Positions 59,999 to 64,000 of a stretch of DNA of 64,000 nt are shown piece by piece (within the stretch, counting starts at the first letter, position 1; every line of letters starts with the position of its first letter). A model generated the notes under the pieces. That model saw only the letters and a program-made list of their open reading frames with translations, had not been told where the DNA came from and made no database searches. Source of the stretch: Streptomyces sp. CG 926 (lineage in GTDB: Bacteria > Actinomycetota > Actinomycetes > Streptomycetales > Streptomycetaceae). The stretch lies in assembly GCF_003148825.1 (NCBI RefSeq), contig NZ_QGGZ01000013.1, forward strand, positions 186,001-250,000, in the 5' to 3' direction. The position numbers and the translations under genes were made by a program.

Positions 59999-61590
59999 GC
60001 TGTCACCGGCGCGGTGCGACGAACGAGGTGGCGGGAGTACGCATCCGGGGTGAAGAAGGCCGGGAGCCGCCCCGAGAGAGCCCCGTCCACGAAGACCTCG
60101 CGTGCTTCGAGGACCAGGGCCTGCGGATCCTCCTCCGCCAGGGCGGCGCATTCGGCGTCGAGGAGGTCGAGGACGGCGGCGCGTTCCACCCGGTCGTGCC
60201 GGAGCCACTGCCAGATCTGGACACGCGCGATCTCGGCGGTCGCCGCGTCCTCCATCAGCCCGTACAGGGCGACGGCGCCGTGGCCGCGCAGCCAGGCGTC
60301 GAAGTAGCGCAGGGCCACAGCGACGTTCGAGCGAACCCCCTCGTGGGTGGGCGGTGCGGCGATCCGGCGTACCGAGAGCAGGTCGGCGGCCGTGATCTCG
60401 ACGTCCTGGCGCGTGCGCTCCAACTGGTGGGGCCGGTCCCCGAGAACGCCGTCGAAGACCTTGCGGCAGACGGGCACGAGCCCGGGGTGGGCGACCCAGG
60501 ATCCGTCGAATCCGTCCTCGGCCTCCCGCTCCTTGTCGAGACGGACCTTCGCCAGTGCCGCTTCCTTCGCGGCCGGGTCCTTGCTGGGGACATGAGCGGC
60601 CATCCCGCCGATGGCGTGGGCGCCGCGCTGGTGACAGGTACGTACGAGGAGTTCGGTGTAGGCACGCATGAACGGGGCGGTCATGGTGACGGCAGCCCGG
60701 TCCGGGAGCTGGAAGTCGGTGCGGTGGCCGAAGGTCTTGATCAGGCTGAACAGGTAGTCCCAGCGGCCCGCGTTCAACCCGGCGCTGTGCTCGCGCAGTT
60801 CGTAGAGGATCTCCTCCATCTCGAACGCGGCGGTGATCGTCTCGATGAGGACGGTGGCGCGGACCGTGCCCCGGGGGATCCCCAGGAGCTCCTGGGCCAG
60901 TACGAAGATGTCGTTCCACAGGCGGGCCTCGTACCGGTTCTCCAGCTTGGGGAGGTAGAAGTACGGGCCGTGGCCGGCATCGATCTGCCGCTGCGCGCAG
61001 TGGAAGAAGTAGAGGCCGAAGTCGACCAAGGAGGCGGCGACGGGTCGGCCGTCGATCTCCAGGTGTTCTTCGAGGAGGTGCCAGCCGCGCGGGCGGACCA
61101 TGATCGTGGCGAGGTCCGTACCGAGGCGGTACTCCTTGCCCTCGGCCGTGGTGAAGTCGATGCGCCGGTCGATGGCGTCGAGCAGGGTCAGCTGGCCGCC
61201 GATGACGTTGCTCCAGGTGGGGGCGGTGGCGTCCTCGAAGTCGGCCATCCAGACCTTGGCACCGGAGTTGAGGGCGTTGACGGCCATCCGGCGGTCCGGC
61301 GGGCCGGTGATCTCCACCCGGCGGTCGGTCAGTCCGGGCGCGGGCGGCGCGACCCGCCAGTCCGGGTCGGCGCGGACCGCGGAGGTGGCCCGGGAGAAGT
61401 CCAGCGGTGTCCCCGAGGCCAGGTTGCCGGAACGGCGGCGGCGCTCCTTGAGGATCTCCGCACGACGCCCTGCGAAGGCCGCGTCGAGGCGGGCGATGAA
61501 GGCGAGCGCAGCCGGGGTGAGGATCTCGCCGTGGCGTTCACCCGGTGTGCCGAGGACTCGGACACCGGCGGTCAGGGACGTGGATGACAT
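59995..61590 (-). CDS. aceB: Malate synthase A
   Basis: This 531-aa enzyme condenses glyoxylate and acetyl-CoA to malate. ATG 61590 follows GGAG about 8 bases upstream. The family markers are present: NALNSGAKVWMADFEDATAP, PRGWHLLEEHLEIDG, LPKLENRYEARLWND, TVRATVLIETITAAFEMEEI, and DGFDGSWVAHPGLVPVC near the C-terminus. The length matches the A-type, not the 720-aa G-type. It lies downstream of isocitrate lyase on the same strand with a terminator-like hairpin between them, and is coupled to the dehydrogenase gene. Confidence 0.95.
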   Translation of the reverse strand: MSSTSLTAGVRVLGTPGERHGEILTPAALAFIARLDAAFAGRRAEILKERRRRSGNLASGTPLDFSRATSAVRADPDWRVAPPAPGLTDRRVEITGPPDRRMAVNALNSGAKVWMADFEDATAPTWSNVIGGQLTLLDAIDRRIDFTTAEGKEYRLGTDLATIMVRPRGWHLLEEHLEIDGRPVAASLVDFGLYFFHCAQRQIDAGHGPYFYLPKLENRYEARLWNDIFVLAQELLGIPRGTVRATVLIETITAAFEMEEILYELREHSAGLNAGRWDYLFSLIKTFGHRTDFQLPDRAAVTMTAPFMRAYTELLVRTCHQRGAHAIGGMAAHVPSKDPAAKEAALAKVRLDKEREAEDGFDGSWVAHPGLVPVCRKVFDGVLGDRPHQLERTRQDVEITAADLLSVRRIAAPPTHEGVRSNVAVALRYFDAWLRGHGAVALYGLMEDAATAEIARVQIWQWLRHDRVERAAVLDLLDAECAALAEEDPQALVLEAREVFVDGALSGRLPAFFTPDAYSRHLVRRTAPVTA

Positions 61591-61619
61591 GCGGTTCTGC
61601 TCCTCGAGGGTGGGCGGCC

Positions 61620-61647
61620 GGCGCCCGAGGGAGGAACCTCGGGCGCC
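61620..61647 (-). terminator. Hairpin between isocitrate lyase and malate synthase genes
   Basis: GGCGCCCGAGG (61620-61630) and CCTCGGGCGCC (61637-61647) are perfect 11-bp arms with a 6-base loop. It lies 56 bases after the isocitrate lyase stop and 29 bases before the malate synthase start, both on the minus strand. It could attenuate transcription between the two or stabilise the upstream mRNA. Confidence 0.65.
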
Positions 61648-61703
61648 TTCGGACGACGACGGTCGGCGGCTGGGCGTGGCCGGATGGGGCGGGAAGGCGA
61701 TTC

Positions 61704-62987
61704 CTAGTGGAACTGCTCTTCCTCGGTGGAGCCGGAGAGCGCGGTGGTGGAGGAGGCCGGGTTGACCGCGGTGGAGACGAGGTCGAAGTAGCCCGTGCCG
61801 ACCTCGCGCTGGTGCTTGACGGCGGTGAACCCCTGCGCCTGGGCGGCGAACTCGCGCTCCTGGAGGTCGACGTAGGCGGTCATGCCGTGCTCGGCGTAGC
61901 CGCGGGCGAGGTCGAACATGCCGTGGTTGAGGGAGTGGAAGCCGGCCAGGGTGATGAACTGGAAGCGGTAGCCCATCGCACCCAACTCGCGCTGGAACTT
62001 GGCGATCTGGTCGTCGTCCAGGGCCGCCTTCCAGTTGAAGGACGGCGAGCAGTTGTAGGCCAGCATCTGGTCGGGGTACTGCGCGTGGATCGCCTCGGCG
62101 AACTCCCGGGCCTGGGCCAGGTCCGGGGTGCCCGTCTCCACCCAGATCAGGTCGGCGTACGGGGCGTACGCGAGGCCGCGGGCGATGACCGGGGCCATGC
62201 CGTTCCGGACGTGGTAGAAGCCCTCGGCGGTGCGCTCACCCGTGCAGAACTGCGCGTCGCGCTCGTCGACGTCACTGGTCAGCAGGGTCGCGGCCAGGGC
62301 GTCCGTACGGGCGATGATCAGGGTCGGGGTGTCGGCGATGTCGGCCGCCAGGCGGGCCGCGTTCAGGGTGCGGACGTGCTGCGCGGTCGGGACGAGGACC
62401 TTGCCGCCGAGGTGGCCGCACTTCTTCTCGGAGGCCAGCTGGTCCTCGTAGTGGATGCCGGCGGCGCCTGCCGCGATCATCGCCTTGGTGAGCTCGAAGG
62501 CGTTCAGCGGGCCGCCGAAGCCGGCCTCGGCGTCCGCGACGATCGGCGCGAGCCAGTCCGTCGTGTCCGTGCCGCCCTCGGCGGTGGCGATCTGGTCGGC
62601 GCGCAGCAGCGCGTTGTTGATCCGACGGACCACCTGCGGGACCGAGTTGACCGGGTAGAGGCTCTGGTCGGGGTAGGTGTGTCCGGCCTGGTTCGCGTCG
62701 GCGGCCACCTGCCAGCCGGAGAGGTAGATCGCCTGGAGTCCGGCCCGCACCTGCTGGACCGCCTGGCCGCCGGTGAGGGCGCCGAGGGCGTGGATGTAGT
62801 CCTGCTCGTGGAGCTGTCGCCACAGCCGCTCGGCGCCGCGCCGGGCCAGGGTGTGCTCCTCGCGGACGCTGCCCGAGAGCCGCACCACGTCCTCGGCCGT
62901 GTAGGTGCGTTCGATGCCCGCCCACCGGGGATCCGTCGACCAGCGCTGGGTGAGGGCCGCTGCCGCCGTCTTCGTCGTGTCTGCCAT
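61704..62987 (-). CDS. aceA: Isocitrate lyase
   Basis: This 427-aa enzyme splits isocitrate into glyoxylate and succinate. ATG 62987 (MADTTKTAAA) is chosen; GGAGA lies upstream, and ATG 63005 is a possible alternative. The catalytic motif is LASEKKCGHLGGK with Cys190. LAPIVADAEAGFGGPLNAFE, TLIIARTDALAATLLTSDVD and YNCSPSFNWKAALDD are also typical. It is the compact actinobacterial type of about 430 aa. The regulator gene at 63335 is divergent, as expected for RamB-type control of this step. Confidence 0.95.
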   Translation of the reverse strand: MADTTKTAAAALTQRWSTDPRWAGIERTYTAEDVVRLSGSVREEHTLARRGAERLWRQLHEQDYIHALGALTGGQAVQQVRAGLQAIYLSGWQVAADANQAGHTYPDQSLYPVNSVPQVVRRINNALLRADQIATAEGGTDTTDWLAPIVADAEAGFGGPLNAFELTKAMIAAGAAGIHYEDQLASEKKCGHLGGKVLVPTAQHVRTLNAARLAADIADTPTLIIARTDALAATLLTSDVDERDAQFCTGERTAEGFYHVRNGMAPVIARGLAYAPYADLIWVETGTPDLAQAREFAEAIHAQYPDQMLAYNCSPSFNWKAALDDDQIAKFQRELGAMGYRFQFITLAGFHSLNHGMFDLARGYAEHGMTAYVDLQEREFAAQAQGFTAVKHQREVGTGYFDLVSTAVNPASSTTALSGSTEEEQFH

Positions 62988-63334
62988 GACCGTCACCGTC
63001 TCCATGAGTGCGAAGGGATGGCACGAGGTGCCATCCACTGGGATCGCGGCCCGCCGCACCGGTGTGGAACGAGCTGAGCAATGTTGCCGAACCACTCGCC
63101 AGAACCTGCCGGATCACCGACATCAGGGCATGGATCGGGCCCGGTTGGTCCTGCCGCTGCCGCCTGTTCCGGCGGGCCGCAGGTCGACTCTGTCAGCGAC
63201 ACCCAGTGCCATCAATCGTGGACGTCTGCTAAGTTCTGCGCATCTTTCCGGGCCCGTTTGCGAAGTCTGCCAACCTCTCGGGACCCGGACGTGTGCGGAG
63301 GGCCGGGCCTCGGGCCCTCGGGTGAGGGGGAGCG
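62988..63334. promoter_or_regulatory. Divergent promoter region with a candidate RamB-like site
   Basis: This 347-bp region separates aceA (minus) from the regulator gene (plus). TTTGCGAA at 63257-63264 is one base from the TTTGCAAA core of the corynebacterial RamB operator, and TAAGTTCTGCGCAT lies just before it (63230-63243). No other element stands out. Binding by the adjacent regulator is an inference from the family. Confidence 0.35.
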
Positions 63335-64000
63335 ATGAGCAAGACGTACGCGGGGGCGCGGCTTCGGCGGCTGCGCGAGGAGCGTCGGATGAGCCAGGCC
63401 GACCTGGCCCGGGTCCTGGGCATCTCCCCGAGCTACCTGAACCAGATGGAGCACGACTCCCGTCCGCTGACGGTGCCGGTTCTGCTGCGGCTGACCGAGG
63501 CCTTCGGCGTCGACCCCGGGTTCTTCTCCGAGCGGGATACCAGCCGCCTCGTCGCCGACCTGCGCGAGGCGCTCGCGAGCGAGGTCGCCGAGGCCCGGGT
63601 CTCCCCCTCCGACCTGGCCGAACTGGCCACCCGGATGCCGGCCGTGGCCGCTGTCCTGCTGGACCTGGGACGGCGCAGCCAGCTGCTGACCGAGCGCCTG
63701 GCGGACACCGCGGACGGCCGGGACGGCGGCCCGACGGCGCCGCGTTCACCGCACGAGGAGATCCGCGAGTTCTTCTACCGTCGCCAGAACTACCTCCACG
63801 ACACCGACCTCGCCGCCGAGGCCCTCGCCGGGGAGATCGGCATCCGCCCCGGGGAGGTCGTCCGGGTGCTGTCGCGCCGCCTCACCGAACACCACGGACT
63901 CCGCCTCGCCGCCGACTCCGACCGCCTCCACCACTTCGACGCGAGCTCACGGGTCCTGCACCTGTCCGGCCGGCTGCGGCCGGGCCAGCAGGCGTTCCGG
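63335..64000 (+). CDS. RamB/ScfR-type XRE-family regulator (3' end outside window)
   Basis: ATG 63335 (GAGGGGG upstream) opens a frame of 222 codons that runs off the window without a stop. Residues 8-60 are an XRE helix-turn-helix: LRRLREERRMSQADLARVLG then ISPSYLNQMEHDSRPLTVPV. It continues TEAFGVDPGFFSERDTSRLV and a conserved middle (EEIREFFYRRQNYLHDTDLA then AEALAGEIGIRPGEVVRVLS). This matches the short-chain fatty acyl-responsive regulators related to RamB, which repress or activate acetate, propionate and glyoxylate genes. Full-length members are about 470-500 aa, so over half is missing here. Its position next to aceA supports that role. Confidence 0.9.
   Translation, partial: MSKTYAGARLRRLREERRMSQADLARVLGISPSYLNQMEHDSRPLTVPVLLRLTEAFGVDPGFFSERDTSRLVADLREALASEVAEARVSPSDLAELATRMPAVAAVLLDLGRRSQLLTERLADTADGRDGGPTAPRSPHEEIREFFYRRQNYLHDTDLAAEALAGEIGIRPGEVVRVLSRRLTEHHGLRLAADSDRLHHFDASSRVLHLSGRLRPGQQAFR

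Overview
The window looks like chromosomal DNA of a Streptomyces or a close actinomycete relative. It has very high GC content, many GTG starts, 4-bp ATGA/GTGA gene overlaps, Streptomyces-type families (SCO2322-like proteins, DosR/OsdR-type regulators, Acg nitroreductase) and large STAND, TIR and protein-kinase signalling proteins. No tRNA, rRNA, CRISPR array or transposase was seen. All product names come from reading motifs and family resemblance; no database search was run.

Region 1 (1-26.6 kb) is a dormancy/oxygen-stress type regulon. It holds two P2-type cation ATPases, an Acg-type nitroreductase, four intact tandem universal stress proteins (USPs), a set of CBS and CBS-BON proteins, a phosphoketolase, an N-terminal piece of pyruvate phosphate dikinase, a PPOX-fold flavoprotein, a STAS protein, and two paralogous sets of GAF histidine kinase and NarL-type response regulator resembling DevS/DevR (DosS/DosR). 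Many of its intergenic regions carry a 14-bp palindrome (GGG[AC]C[CG]NN[CG]GGCCC type) with the geometry of the mycobacterial DosR box. The region is also decaying: two USP remnants, a truncated CBS gene fused to one of them, a flavodoxin remnant, an ABC-2 permease remnant and the shortened dikinase were found.

Region 2 (27.0-45.2 kb) is an accessory signalling island of the type linked to biological conflict or envelope stress. It contains a STAND NTPase with TPR-like repeats, a membrane-anchored nucleoside phosphorylase/nucleosidase, a vWA-PP2C-protein kinase triad (TerY-P-like) followed by a two-FHA ABC exporter resembling mycobacterial Rv1747 and a small membrane protein, a 199-aa unknown, and a 1153-aa TIR-TM-beta-propeller receptor-like protein. 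A perfect 25-bp inverted repeat lies in the divergent promoter between the nucleosidase gene and the triad. This is the best candidate for an undescribed system.

Region 3 (45.4-58.9 kb) is metal/corrinoid transport. A FecCD-type ABC importer operon has a Nur-box-like palindrome over its promoter. Next to it is an ECF importer (S, fused A-A', T) in one operon with two secreted or membrane-anchored proteins, then a transcobalamin-like secreted protein and a small DUF4430-like protein. Three cobalamin riboswitches within 2.8 kb control the last three transcription units, so this is most likely a B12 capture and uptake system.

Region 4 (59-64 kb) is the glyoxylate module: 3-hydroxyacyl-CoA dehydrogenase, malate synthase and isocitrate lyase, with a divergent RamB/ScfR-type regulator that runs off the end of the window.
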